This document shows, piece by piece, positions 1 through 12,015 of a stretch of 64,000 nucleotides of DNA (the stretch's first letter is position 1; every line of letters begins with the position of its first letter). Under the pieces are notes generated by a model. The model made no database searches, had not been told where the DNA came from, and saw only the letters and a program-made list of their open reading frames with translations. The DNA is from Hymenopellis radicata (taxonomy: Eukaryota > Basidiomycota > Agaricomycetes > Agaricales > Physalacriaceae), in the NCBI GenBank assembly GCA_015501595.1, contig JADNRX010000195.1, positions 40,574 to 104,573 on the forward strand. The letters are read 5' to 3'. The position numbers and the translations under genes were made by a program.

Positions 1-360
1 CAACCGACCGACTTCGACTGCAACAGGCCGATGATCAGTTCACGATGCAGCTCCCGGTTTTCAAATGATGGTGTTTGTCGTCCGGAACAGGCAATACTGT
101 ACTATTACGACCTCATCTTCGCATAACGCGTAACGGGGGGGTCATTTTATCTTATCAGACCTCGCCGATCGCCTGGAAATCCTTATCGGGCTTTCAGAAT
201 TTTTTTTTTCTAAAAATCTGTGAAGATAAGGTCGTAATAGTACAGTACCTACAGGACCGTTGTGGACACGCCAACGATTTTCCTCTTTAGGTCGGCCACA
301 CCATTGTTCACCCTATGGCTGCACAGATTGTCCGGGAGAAGTGCAGACAATAGTGGCGCG

Positions 361-800
361 TATATAAAGAGGACGCGCATACCGCTGACTTGCCAATGCC
401 TCGCAATCCTTTTCTCTCCAACATACTATCTACCTCCTGGCTGAGGCACCGACAAAATCTTGCACCTCTAATAATCATCTACGTATACATTCCCACACTG
501 GCTCCACGAACCCGTTCCGTCGCCTCTGCAAACCCCGCCTACCGCCCACAATCCTTCACCACCGCTACGCTCCTCTGTTCTCCCTACCGAGAACGCATCT
601 CCTACATCCCTCACCTACTCCCCAGCACCGAGGAGCCCCTGCTGCCCTCCATCACCCCAACGCTTTCCCTGACCTACTGGGATCCCATGTCCTACAACAT
701 CGATCCCATGCCCGTCGTAACCGAGACATTCGACCTCAACACCGATCTCACGCTGTGTCCCGCGCACACGCTCTTGTCCTACCCAGACATCCCAAATTAG
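361..800 (+). CDS. Weak candidate gene: TATA box followed by a 136-codon ORF
   Basis: A TATA-like motif (tatataaag, about 361-369) precedes an open frame starting at 390 or 396 and ending at 800. The predicted protein is Pro/Ser/Thr-rich and has no domain I recognise. No convincing splice sites extend it, although open sequence continues in other frames to about 1,195, so introns are possible. The TATA spacing is the only positional support. It could be a chance ORF. Confidence 0.2.
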
Positions 801-2277
801 GTTGAGCGATACTTGCCGCTGCTGCAGTATCAGACCGTCGAGGAGTCGGGCTATCATCTTGAAGAAACGGAGGAGGCGGAGGAGGCGCGAAGCGGCTTCT
901 GCCTAGTGATCTGTCCGCGCTGGTTCAGTCGGATAGGCAACCTGAGTTCTGGTATCCGTACTCGGATGACCCAGTGATGATCATCTCTGGGACAGTGGCT
1001 GGGGTACCTGGGTATCATGCTCTGAAGCACAAAGCTTCCGAGCCTGACACGTTAGAGGTGGACGAGATGGGTTCGGGAAGAAGCAAAGGCTCAACGATGC
1101 CAATTGGGCTTTGCGTTCCTCTCACTCAACTCCACTCTATACCCAGAGCAGTCAGATTGGTACTCTGCCTTCGTTTATTCGACCGGAGGACATGATGATG
1201 ATGGCGTAGCCTTGAATCTACTACTTTTCTCTCACATTCATTCGATCATATTGTTATCCATGCGCACTCTCATTCACTCACCAACCGTAGGATAGACTCT
1301 GTATGCTGTACTTCGCTGTGGAATTTCATGTTGTTTTCGCGTTATGTTCTGGGGCCTACCAGTGAACTCTGGGATATGCAGGCTTGTAGCTTGACGCAGT
1401 GTCGAGCCGTCAGCTTCGTTTGTGACTATGACTTGGATCTGGAACGAAAACTATGAGCTGCTGCATACTGAATAGTAAGCTCAGCCTAGCTGGTCACCAT
1501 GGACATTTCTCTGAGATCCGAGTCTGAAAGCCGTTTTCCACTAGTTTCCAATCTAGATTGTGGCATCGAGACTGAGTTTCGTTTCTACACTTGCATCTGG
1601 ATTGTCGAAGTTGCTTTTCCCTTCTTGTACGTTCTCGTCTTTGAGACGCCACCGGTTCTAGCAGGACATGCAGGTGCTAGATAAGATAAGATTAGATAAT
1701 CCGCGAACAAAGCCTAGAACCAACCTAGAACGGTCCTTTTGTCACGGTTAATGTCTTGTAGCTATAGCCACTCCCTTCTCTTTATACCATCATGGTCAGA
1801 TGAACCGTCGCCCACCTCCCCGCTGCCCTTTCTTTCGGCGCTCTAGAAGTTCGAGACTGAGAAGTGGCCGCCATGTCTGGCAAGGTCTTACTGGGACGAG
1901 TTCCTCAGCGATGATGGCGGATACTTGAGTGGCGAGGAACAATAGTGTTTTAACGTGTGTTGCAACACGTTCCAGCACATGAGCGTCTGATCTATGAAAT
2001 TGGAAACTTCACAGTTTGAACGCTCAAGTGCTGAGAGGTGTTGCAACGTGCGTTGAGATGAACGCGTTGAGAGCCCAGGGTTTGAACGCGTTAGAATCTG
2101 TCAATGCAGTCTGGCATCATAGCTCGAACGAGGTCGGCGTCAGCAGCAGACGAAGGCTGTTGGAACGCCTTGATATCGCGCAGGGTTTAAGCGAGTTAAA
2201 ACGGTGTATTTTAGGTACAGGTAGCTACTAGTCAATACATACTATTAGCTATGGCGGACGGGCGTGTCAACGCGCAC
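801..2277. other. Gene-poor stretch
   Basis: Only short overlapping ORFs are seen here. Around 1,948-2,200 several related motifs recur (gttgcaac, aacgcgtt, gaacgc), including a near-palindrome at about 1,951-1,971, which suggests degenerated repeats. I see no gene. Confidence 0.4.
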
Positions 2278-2315
2278 GTTCGAACGGGCCATCTCAGATG
2301 GCCCGATGTTTGAAC
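2278..2315. repeat. Hairpin-forming inverted repeat
   Basis: The two arms share gggccatct and agatggccc, extended outward by gttcgaac and gtttgaac, around a one-base centre. It is probably a small structural repeat or mobile-element remnant. Confidence 0.5.
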
Positions 2316-2339
2316 AAAAGCCCTGAGAAATCAGATCCA

Positions 2340-2800
2340 ACAAGGTCGTTTATCGAGACAATTGTCGTTCAGAGAGGCGTCGACGAGTCGGTAGGTAGGT
2401 AGGTAGGTGTACGTGAAAGGAATGCACCTACAAGACGGAGAGAATGTGATGGTGAAGGGCAAACCATCAATTGCCGGATTCGGTTGCGTGATCGCAAACT
2501 TCTTCCTCCCGCCATCATGTCGCCTCGAGGCGTATCCTCAATTCGCAACATGTGGGCGTCGGATCTTTTCAATATTCAATGGGATCTGTCGGTACTTGTG
2601 CATCAGTCCTTCTGGGATGATATTGAATACTACAACACACCGTGGAACACCTACTTCGTCAAGCCCCGCCCCTCCCTCTTGGAAATCTAAACCCCGCCCC
2701 AGGAAAGATTGGGCAGCTCTCGCTGCTCACCGCGTCCTCGCTTGACGGGTATCTGGTGATGACGTCTGCGACTTCTAGAACGAATCATTTTTGAAAGTGG
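2340..2800 (+). repeat. Dispersed 0.45-kb repeat, copy 1 (contains a coding-like frame)
   Basis: This segment closely matches 11,137-11,570 in the same orientation, from the aaggtcgttta start to the gaacgaatca end. In both copies one frame stays open and similar (here 2,484-2,690; motif LLPPAIMS, then ASDLFNIQWDL). That looks like a formerly coding sequence rather than a simple noncoding repeat. A ggta microsatellite at about 2,391-2,408 is unique to this copy. No family is recognised and the frame has no clear start, so I annotate a repeat and not a gene. Confidence 0.65.
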
Positions 2801-2861
2801 TGCTGGCGTTGACCACCTTTATATGGTCTGCAGACTCTGCACCTTGGCGCCTTCTACTAGG

Positions 2862-3350
2862 GCTGTGTATTTTATGGTCGTGTTACTAACACATATTAAA
2901 TAACACTGTTATTAACTGTTATTAACATTTATAACATTGGCCACCGAAATGAGCATGTAGTGAATAGCGCGGGTCGGGTTCGGGTCGGCGGACCGTTACC
3001 CGACCCCGACCCTCTGAACCACCCGAACCCGCCATGTCGGGTACGGGTTTTACATCGGGTTACCCTCGGTATAGAAAGGGTGACGGGTGTACCCGTACCC
3101 TTGGGGAACGGAGAGGCCGGACATGGACATGGGGCTCGTTATGGTGTTTTTCGTGCGCGCCGACGACCCCCAGGCAATTGCACAGGGGCTATCGACGAGC
3201 ACGACGCAGACAGGTGATGCCCACACTGTTGATATACAACAGGGATGGGTAACAACATGGTACTGGGCGGGAGGGAGGAGAGAAAATGGTGAGTGCGAGG
3301 TCCTGGAGGACATGATGGGAATGGTGCAGGCGAGGAAATGGTGTTAGTTG
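2862..3350. mobile_element. Possible hAT-like terminal region (relic)
   Basis: It starts with tagggctgtgtat, which resembles hAT terminal repeats. A G/C-rich inverted-repeat cluster follows (about 2,968-3,065) with alternating gggtcggg and cccgaccc blocks, a composition often found inside hAT ends. The stretch after it (3,120-3,350) resembles 34,155-34,400. No matching opposite end or target duplication was found, so the assignment is tentative. Confidence 0.3.
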
Positions 3351-5718
3351 TATACGCTGCGCGAGATGAGACAATTCGCGACATCAAAATCAGGCAGGAA
3401 ATGAAAACAGAGAAGAAGACGCACCGTATGGGGCTGCATGCGTCTACGATGCCCATGATCTGAATCATCTCCTTGTCAAAACTGTTGTCGTCCTGCTCGT
3501 TGTTGTCGTAGTCCCGCTCATCGTCGTCGTTGTCCTGCTCATGGTTTCCGCAGCTGTGCGCCTGCGTCTGCTGGTAAGCATCGTTGAATTGGCGCCGTCG
3601 TATAGACGAGCGCACGTCCAGCCGTGCCCAAAGTCGGGAGACGGGAGCGAATCTGGCCGCGCCCAGCCTGTCCACGCCCTCTAACAGCGTCGCAGCCTCG
3701 TCCAGAGGGCTTACGCGTCTCGAATACGCGTCGAATTGGTGCCGTCGCGCGGACGAGCACCAGAATGCGCCCCGAACTGTATTCGAGGGCGCAGCGGCCA
3801 GCGCGTAGCCGAACCGCAGCAGAAAAGGCATCAAACGGAAATAAAAGATAACATTCTACTCCCGAATCTCGATAGATCGTGCAGGTACGACTCTTCGGAC
3901 TGACGTACACACCTTGCTCCGTCTGTTCTTCTCTGCCCTCCTCCAACCGGCTCTAACAAACGAGCGCCTTTCATGCCTTTCTCCTTGGAGGGTATCTATT
4001 GGCGGCTTCCGCTGGTTGTAGGGATAGTCGGCGGGCAATGGGTTTCAGCATTCAACTCGTATCGCATCATCTTACTTTTGAACCAGGAGCTCGACGAATC
4101 GAGCTGGTGTCCCGGCCTGGTGCGTTCAACACGGATATTGTGTCGAACTGATTTGAACTTAGACATCTTAGGCCGGGAATCAGGTTTCAGCGGCGACAGT
4201 TGAGAACTAACTCAATAGTGAAGTTGTTCGTTTTCCCGCCTAGCATCGCTAACGCCCTTCTGGTTCGCAGAGTGCGCTGAGACGTCGAATCTTCGGCGTG
4301 GAACGTAGCGAGGGAAAGTGACGGTGAGCGAGAAACCGGGAAGAATGCAGAGGCGAAACTGACACTTGTACAGAGAGATCCCGGTTGAATTCTCCCGTGT
4401 GTAAGTAATAGCTGTCTGTGCGCCCAATCGTCGCCTTGACTTCTTTTTCAGCTCCCGTCCTGAAATTGTTTCTTGACGCACTCGATGGGATGGGTTGTTG
4501 GAAGTATCCTCGTCTCGGGAACTTCACCTTGACCTTCTTGTAGCAATCTACGAGTGGGAGTTCAATGTTTAGTGGGTGTATCTGGACCGTAAGTACTGGT
4601 AAGTGTCTGAGTCGAACGACATAACGGGAGCGTGTATTGTTCCAGAACAGGACTTTCGCCACACAAGACAGTTTGATGCGACGGAACACCCATGAGTCAC
4701 TTGCTTGATATTTGAGGCCCAGATGTCCACCTCATCTATCGGCCTTTAACCACCAAAGGTATAAAGAGCAGTGAGAGTTCGTCTGTCTTGCACCGTTCTT
4801 TCCTTCCAGCTCGGTGCTCTATCAAGCCTCTCGTCCGGTACTACGACCACTTTCTGGACTGTGCGGCTTCCTGATTGTCTGTGTCTGAGCGTGCTGGGAT
4901 GAATATCGCGACCCCAGCACGTTGGTACCGGGGACGATATGCACTGTACACCCGGTCACACACCTCAGAAGTGGGACTTCTAATGTACATACTCTTTTTC
5001 CCAATCTATCAGACCTTCTGGAGCAGAAACTATTGTCAAAAGTACCAACAACAACGTCCAGCTTGCAAAACCATACGTACTAAACTTCACGGCACCTCAA
5101 GCCGTGGGAGTGATCCAAAGAGGTAATAATCCCCACGCTCTTTTCCTCCATCAATCCAGTCATCTCTTTTCTTCCTCGCCATGCAGCCGTCAACGCGACG
5201 GACGCGACGGAGACCAGCAGAGAATTGATATGGCTATGAGGTGCGGTGATTCGTTTCCTGACTCGACTGCCACTGACATCAAGTGTATAGGCAGATCCTC
5301 GCATTCGTACAAACTCAACGACACTTTCACCCGCCTTGAATCCACCCAGCGTGCTCCTCCAACCGTCGTACGAGTCCGTCGAGACTAGAAGCAGCAGCAG
5401 AGCCTCCAGCGCCTGGTGACGCAGCGTCGGATTCCTGCATCACGGCCAGATCCAAGATGAGCGCCAGCAACTCTAGGAATACCAGTATGCGTTGGTCCCA
5501 GCGAGACGACGAACAGCCATCGGACTCTTCAGCCGCCCTTCCGGTCGCCATACTCCTCCACTCCCCGCGAACGTCGCCCGTCTCACCTCACCGACATCGC
5601 CCATGACGATTAACCCACCACTACCGATGGATCCGCCGCTGCATCCCGCCACGCCGCATCTCACACACCAGGACTCTCCCTCCCCGCGCTTCTACGAGCT
5701 TAAACTTTAACCTGCTTC
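3351..5718. other. Mostly non-coding; ambiguous overlapping ORFs at 3.1-3.9 kb
   Basis: A 231-codon minus-strand ORF (3,834-3,139) overlaps open frames on both strands, as expected for GC-rich sequence. It contains an acidic Asp/Asn/Glu stretch but no known domain. About 33 bp around gaattgg(c/t)gccgtcg is duplicated (3,586 and 3,735). A TATA-like motif at about 4,759 (ggtataaag) could belong to the decayed gene downstream. No gene can be supported. Confidence 0.3.
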
Positions 5719-6773
5719 GTGGACGACGGCAGAGCCAGGAGTGCAAAGTTAGCCCTGACAACAACCCGCCGAGTCCAGGCTTCGAAGGCGCTGAGCTGCA
5801 TGGGTACGCTTAGGAGGCGGCGAAGCGGGGGCGTCGTGAACGTGCCGCTGAGTCGCAGTCAGTGTCGACGCGACGCATCGCACCTCGACTCGCGCCGTGC
5901 CTTGCGCTTCGATGCCATTACGCGCGATCTCAAAGAGGGCGACGTGGCTGTGCGCATTGGGCGCTTCACGGAGCAGGCGAACCCGCCTACAGCATCGACG
6001 ACGACGAACAAGATTGCGTTCAAGTTCAAGGTGGTGTCTCGTGCCCATGCAGAGGTGTGCGAGGCGCCGGGCGTGTTTTATGTGCGCGATACGAGGAGCA
6101 GCAGCGGGACGTTTCTCAACCATGTCAGGTTGAGCCCGGAATACTGAGAGTAGGGCGAGCGTATTGCGCGATGGGGATATTCCTTTGCTGTGTCTATACG
6201 ACAAACGCTTTTCATCGCGCGTTGCTCCCACACTTTCCACTACAAGTGTATTCGACCGTTGCTGGAGAACCACCATCCTGCGTTTACCTGTCCGCTGTGC
6301 CGAACGTTTGCAGACCTTGAGGAGGACGTAGAGGTTGAGGTAGGCCTCTATGCTCTTTCCATATTCTAAAAACCAAATATTTTTATCAGGTCCTTGAGCA
6401 GGAAGAAGAAGCACTAGACTCTGACGCAGACGACGAGGCCGACAAACCCGCTACGCCCTCAAAGGCAGCAAAAGAGAAACGACGTCAGGAAGACCGGGAG
6501 CGAGACGCAGGGGCAGAGACTGAGGTTGAGGGTGACGGTTCTGCGGGTCGGCGTCGCAGCAGGATGGAGATTGACCTGGAAGGGATACGGGACGAGGAGG
6601 CAGAGGCAGAGGCAGACGTGGAGGAGCAGGCGATGGACGTGGAGGCGCCAATCGGTGGCCCTACGCTCATCACGCACCCCGGATCGGCGCCGGGTTCGGA
6701 GGAGGCGATGGACGTGGGCGATGAGGAGAGGGTGGTGAATGTGAATGACAGGGAGGTCAAGCTGGGGTCCTAA
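5719..6773 (+). pseudogene. Dma1-type FHA-RING E3 ubiquitin ligase, pseudogene
   Basis: Family proteins (fission yeast Dma1, human RNF8/CHFR type) join a phosphothreonine-binding FHA domain to a C-terminal RING that ubiquitinates mitotic or septation regulators. Here the FHA core is clear: IGRF near 5,956, VVSRAHAEV near 6,031, SSSGTFLNHVRLSP ending at 6,138. The frame then breaks: NTESR and LRDGDI are readable only in another frame, and the original frame hits TGA at 6,145. The sequence then jumps into the second half of the RING (FIARCSHTFHYKC, then CPLC). The rest of the FHA, the linker and the first RING cysteine pair, which family proteins normally have, are absent. After a normal intron (6,340-6,389) an acidic/Arg-rich tail runs to a stop at 6,773. 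The N-terminus before 5,719 is uncertain. Confidence 0.8.
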
Positions 6774-7010
6774 CGGTACAAGCTATATCCGTTTTCCTTT
6801 TCGTGGCTTTCATTGTTGTATGGAGTCTATTCTACGCGACTACTATAATATTGGGTGTTTGTTTGCTTGTAATTAGTTTTGATTGCATGACCTCTTGCAC
6901 ATTCCGGATTTCTTTTGCAGCTTCCTCTGAATGCTGTGCCGGTCCGAGCACAAGAAGTATTGTCGCGCGTGGTGTGATCCCATCAGCAGCACTCGCTGCC
7001 TCTTACCCTC

Positions 7011-8613
7011 ATGATGCCCGCCCACGACATCTCCTGCACGGATGACCGCTCTACTATTCCGGATGTATCTGACCATGATTTCTCTGATGAAGATGCCGAA
7101 TCCGACTACCAGAGTTGCGAGTCTTACAGTTCAGATGACGACGAGGCGGTGATTTATCAACGCAGGCCCCCTGATCGTAGATGGGTGCCCATCCAAGAAA
7201 GGTATGCCACCGCTATTTACGTGAAGGTACGAACCTCTCACAATGATGCTTAGGGTTGGCGACGTGCAAGATCTTGTCCGGGCTCCGGGATGGACTTCGG
7301 AGATTGAGTATATCCAATGGAATGATGCACTGAGGGACAGTAAAGAGAGGAGGCTGGATGCAATAGCTGTACTTGCTGAGACTGTAGGTGGAGTCCTACG
7401 ACAGTACTGGCATGGGATACTTGCAAGCTCGGTGAGTATGTATCACATTGGGTTGTTTATGTAGTCTGATTTGTAGAGGGACCCGGGCGAATACTTCTTC
7501 ACATTTCAGTCCTTGCTGAAAGTTCAAGTTCTCATCATGTCCGGCAAAGCAGCTTCAAGTTGGACGGGTGACTACTGGTTAGATATGCATCTACTTCAGA
7601 TTCCCAGTAAAGGAAAGTTCCACATCGCCTTCAGCTCCAGTGTGTTTGAGGGAATGATTCCTTTTGATTGGTCGCCGGAGAGACGTTCGAAGGATCTTGC
7701 ACAAGTCATGCGGATTGCCCTCCCGTACTTCCGGGCGATGAATGCTCGCATTGATGCGCTGTCCAAGCTTCGGAATGTGGGCTACTCCTCCTCCTCTTCT
7801 GATTCAGCATCGGTTTTCGGACCAACAAACATGGCAAACCTCATCACATGCCTGGACATTGTGGAGAGCGTCGCGAAATTGGTTCCGGTGTTTGGAGACG
7901 TGCTCGAGGGCGCGTGCGGAATCCTGCGGAAGACTGTCCAAGCAGCAGAGGTGAGTACTGTTCTCCAGTGCACCTAGTGGTGTCCAACTGATTTCTTACT
8001 AGAACGCTCGAAGCGCCCGCAACGAATGCCGGGCTCTCACAGAGCACACAGCTTCCATCACCCTTGCTATCTTAAACGAGATTGGACCGGCATCTACACT
8101 CAGTGGTGCTGATATTAACAGAATTTCCGATCTTCGCGAGTACGTCGACACGTCTCCTATATCAGTCGACACGAACTCACTTCAATCACAGAACCATTAA
8201 GATTGTCGAATCCAGAGTCCACAGTTTCTCGAAGCTCGGGCGGCTGAGGTACTTGATCTCACGCGGACGAATCACTGCCGAGGTTATGGAGCTCCGTTCC
8301 CGAGTGGACAACGCACGGATCGTGTTCAACGTGTGCTCGTTACCTCTGCGATTCGTACCACTGCTAATGAGGTTTTAAGATTCGAAGTGATATCTCAACA
8401 ACGCGATTACTAACTGACCTGAAGATCATGCATACACGTCTCGCCTCACGTGTTGACGATATCTATGATGGCCAAAAGACGACACACCACATGTTGCGTA
8501 CACTTTTGGTGGAGGTCGGTACCGGTCTCTCTGGTCATATCTGTAGTCACGCAGTCTTGATGCAGGTCCGAGGACGTAGAACCGGAGATGCGTACATCGA
8601 TGAGGCAGACTGA
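7011..8613 (+). CDS. MLKL-like helical-bundle protein, copy 1
   Basis: Multi-exon gene paralogous to 12,016-13,650. It opens with an acidic Ser/Asp-rich segment (MMPAHD, then SDEDAESDYQSC). A middle segment follows (DAIAVLAETVGG, then FEG...W), then helices containing AKLVPVFGDVLEGACG and NECRALTEHTASITLAILNEI, and finally VDNARIVF and TTHHMLRTLLVEV. The pattern of a hydrophobic LVPVFGDVLEGA helix and an EHTA helix resembles fungal MLKL-type N-terminal four-helix bundles that precede NACHT or NB-ARC domains. No NTPase, kinase or repeat domain follows; the protein stops at 8,613. Clear introns start at 7,432, 7,952, 8,139, 8,330 and 8,514. The join between the acidic ORF and the exon beginning near 7,243 is unresolved (see findings). 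The fold assignment is from motif resemblance only; membrane-permeabilising activity is not shown. Confidence 0.6.
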
Positions 8614-10170
8614 GGAGGGAGTCGAGTGATGGGCTTTTGTTTTCTATAGGTTATTCGCCGTGGATCCACGAGTGTATATCATAAGAGTTTGAGCAGGCAA
8701 TACGTCAGGAGGAAGTTACAAACAGCGCAAGGGTTTATTGGTGCGTGGATTTAAGATTAGAGAGGAAGGCGGGGTTCAAAGGACAGCGCCACGCTTGTCG
8801 AGATACTGTAGAATTAACAGCTCTGAAGGGTGCTGAAAGTGTGTAGGTCAAATGCTAGAACACAAAGCGAGAACGAACCATGTACACTGGAGTCGTCGGC
8901 GAAAGCCAGACAACGATTCGTCTACAGGGAAGGTAGGCAAGAATGGCGAAGAAAGAGAGTTTTTGACACCGTACCAGATGTACCAGATATGTCTGCAAAA
9001 ACGTGTCGACGATCTTCGGTTGTCGTGTGGTGTCCAAAGCGCATGCTGCTCGACAAGTGCTGGGAAAAGATTAGAACACAGCAGCGAAGACGACAGATTA
9101 CCAGAGTGTTCGGAGCAAGCGCACCGAGAGGCAGCAATACCTAAGTGAAAACCGGGTGGTGGTGGGAGGAAAGAGGCCCACTCGTCATATCAACCTGAAT
9201 GTCGTGTTCGTATGTTGGTGAGGCGGACTGAGGAGGGATGACGTGAACGGCTTCTGTTTTCTATAGAATAAGAGCCATTTACTGACTCCTCGGTTGAAGG
9301 AAACACGGCTACTATGCATTGTAGACTGTTTATAAGACTATAATGGCGATAAGTAATACACACCGAGGCGAGGTTCGCACGAAGATCTGAAGTAAGCCTT
9401 GAAAGAGTCAGCCAACTTCTTGTCGGCGAAACAAGATGTTCGATGGGCATGTAAGCAGTAAGCCTGAAGTACACAATCAGTTCCATAAGAAAACCGGCAA
9501 GATATAAATACTCATCGTGTCGTGATGAGAACATCTCCATCGACGAGCTCATCGACAAGAGCATACTTACTCCTCCAGACATCCGAACATGAGGGTCCAA
9601 CTACGTGCACGAGTCGCACCACGTCTGACGGCTCCAGCGAGCCTCGCCAGACCATCCCAATAGCATCCCCCACATTCCTTCGACTACATCTCTTACCACA
9701 TGTTCGTTCAAAGAAACAACATCGACTTCGGCGTTCATTCGAGGTAAAACGGCTCTTTAAGACGTCCGCTCTCGAAGAAAGGAGTCGTTCAGGCCAGGAG
9801 AGTCAAATTCTCGCTGTCATGCTCCGCAGAGTGTCGTCACTTGATGGCCGGTGATGGACGTGGAATGGAAGCAGCACTGATGACAGTTTAGTACGGCGTG
9901 ATGGAGTCGTATTAACTCTTGACGTCGAGTTTGCTCTGTTGAAGGTGTCAAGAAACAGTGTCGAGTTGACCGCGTATCTATGTATGAGCGTTCGTCGTGA
10001 GACGAGGCCGCGATCATCACCCTACAATACGAATATCAACATGCTGACTTGCTCGTCATTCACGGAATACTCACGGGAGAGGAGGTGAGAGAGATATAGT
10101 ACCCACGGGGACGGAACAGAGCTAAGTGCGGATCCATTACACAGGTGCGAAGCCGAGTGGGCGTTGGAAG
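8614..10170. other. Intergenic; relic of the MLKL-like gene 3' end at 9,216-9,290
   Basis: The 3' end and downstream flank of copy 1 (aggcagactgaggaggga ... ttttgttttctatag, from about 8,600) recur at about 9,222-9,281 (aggcggactgaggaggga ... ttctgttttctatag). This indicates a partial third duplication. The remaining ORFs have no recognisable domains. Confidence 0.4.
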
Positions 10171-10179
10171 CGTCTCGAA

Positions 10180-11125
10180 GATATCCTCTCAAAACCAAAC
10201 TCGAAGTGTGGCGTCGATTAGCTTAACGCGGGCGATAGCCCAGAAGTGAGGGGCTCGGCGGGGGAAACGCCGCTGCTCACTGCATTTAATGGGATACAAT
10301 GGCGCTGGGACAATGAATTAGTGCGGGAATTGAGGCAGAACGAACTAACCCACCTAGTGAAGTTCGCCGCCTGAGCATCCCAATCCGTCCGTATACGGGA
10401 ATGCTCCAAGATCCAGATCCCCATCTGCGGTGAGGATTCTCCGTCTGCACATTTCCAGAGATTTGATGGCGGTAAGGCGGAGGAACTGCCAATGAAAACA
10501 GTATTGAGCGTGGAATTTACAGGAAAAATTCAAACCTTTTTACTAGAAGAAAAGCCGAGCAGCACACGCTTTAGTCGTCGCGAAACGGGGTGTGTCCCAG
10601 ACAGAGTGTTGTTCCTCTCGTCGTTTGAACATGGGAGGCGGCGGCAAAGCCGCCTCGACTAAGCGAAGGCGGTGAGCACAGGAAGGTGCGGAATACGAAG
10701 CAGAACATACAGCTTTTGGTGGATGAACAGATCTGATCTAAGGACAACCTCTCAGAATGCAAACATCAAAATGAGGCAAAATAAGTACCTTTTCGTCTGG
10801 ACGAAAATCTGGTCCGGCGAGCTACGCCTGTCCTACGTCAAATGTTCGGTGTCGGTCACGACGACGGGGATTTCCCGAGTGTAGTACTTAGAAGGCCCGT
10901 GGTGGCGGTAGCAAGGCCACCACGGTCCATCCGTAAATACTACGAAAAGTTAGCCTACATTTCAACAGCGCCGAAGGAAGCAAAACGCACAAAGTTGCGG
11001 ATGTATTGGAAGACAATCTAGCACCAAATCATTGTAAAATAACGCGAAAAGGTTGAGAAAAGACGCACCACTTACACAGAATCCAAGCCTGGCCGCCGAG
11101 GTCGTCCATCCCACGGCCTCGTTCA
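10180..11125. repeat. Downstream block of the segmental duplication, copy 1
   Basis: This block aligns with 14,560-15,450 in order and orientation. Shared anchors are catcccaatc (near 10,375 and 14,735), gtgttgttcctc (near 10,607 and 14,950), a GC hairpin ggcggc...gccgcctc (near 10,632 and 14,985), and ctggtccggcga (near 10,809 and 15,142). Copy 1 also has a strong hairpin at about 10,898-10,924. Splice-like junctions on the minus strand hint at a decayed multi-exon gene, but the frames are not conserved between copies. Confidence 0.5.
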
Positions 11126-11129
11126 TCGC

Positions 11130-11570
11130 GATCCGACAAGGTCGTTTACCGAGACAGTTGCCGTCCAGTGAGGCTTCGACGCGTCGTACATGAAAGGAAT
11201 ACACCTACAAGATGGAGAGAACGTGATGGTAAAAGGCAAACCATCAACTGCCGGATTCGGTTGACTGGTCGAAAACTTCTTCCTCCCGCCATCATGTCGC
11301 GTCGAGGTGTATCCTCAATTCTCAACCTTTGGGCGTCGGATATTTTCAATATTCAATGGGATCTGCTGGTCCTTGCGCGTCAGTCCTTGTGGGATGATAT
11401 CGAATACGACAACACACCTGGGAACACCTACTTCGTCAACTCTCCGTCTTGGAAATCTGAACCCTGTTCTCAAGAAATTGAGTGGCTCTAGCTCCTAAGC
11501 GCGTCCCCGCTTGACGGGCATCCGGTGGCGACGTCCGCTACTTGTAGAACGAATCAGTTTTGAAAGTATG
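11130..11570 (+). repeat. Dispersed 0.45-kb repeat, copy 2
   Basis: Same element as 2,340-2,800. The coding-like frame is longer here (107 codons from 11,168, stop at 11,491) and keeps LLPPAIMSRRGVSSIL and DIFNIQWDLLVLARQSLWDD. The copy sits exactly between the two units of the segmental duplication. Function unknown. Confidence 0.65.
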
Positions 11571-12015
11571 AGGAGATGGCCTCACACAAGCCGCAAACGC
11601 TGCCAACAGCGCAGGCAGAACATCATCACGTGTAGCTTCCCCAAAAGGCGATTGGTCCCAAAAAAGGAGATTGAATTGCAAATTCCGAGGCCCTGTAAGC
11701 ACGCCGCGTTTGGAAGCAGACTCTATATACGCTTGTTATCAAGCGTGTTGAGTCTGCCTAGGGGAGACTAAACGTAGACTGATAACGCAATGTCAGCAAC
11801 GCTGTTTATGGCTCGCGTCTCCGGATCACGCCAGCATTACAAAGGCTGAGCTCTGCTGTTCCGGAATCTTGCACACTCCGGCTTCGTCTTGAACGGGATG
11901 CCATCATAAACAGCTTCTTCTATCAATATCGATGAATCCTGTGCCGGTCGAGCACAGGAAGTGTTAACGTGTGTACGGCATCAACAGCATTCCTTCGCTT
12001 CCTCTTACCGTCGTC

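Noticed and set aside
5749..6414. 221-codon minus-strand ORF
   Set aside because: It is antisense to clear FHA and RING sequence.
10218..10492. Overlapping minus ORFs in the duplicated block
   Set aside because: Frames are not conserved in the second copy (14,560-14,800).
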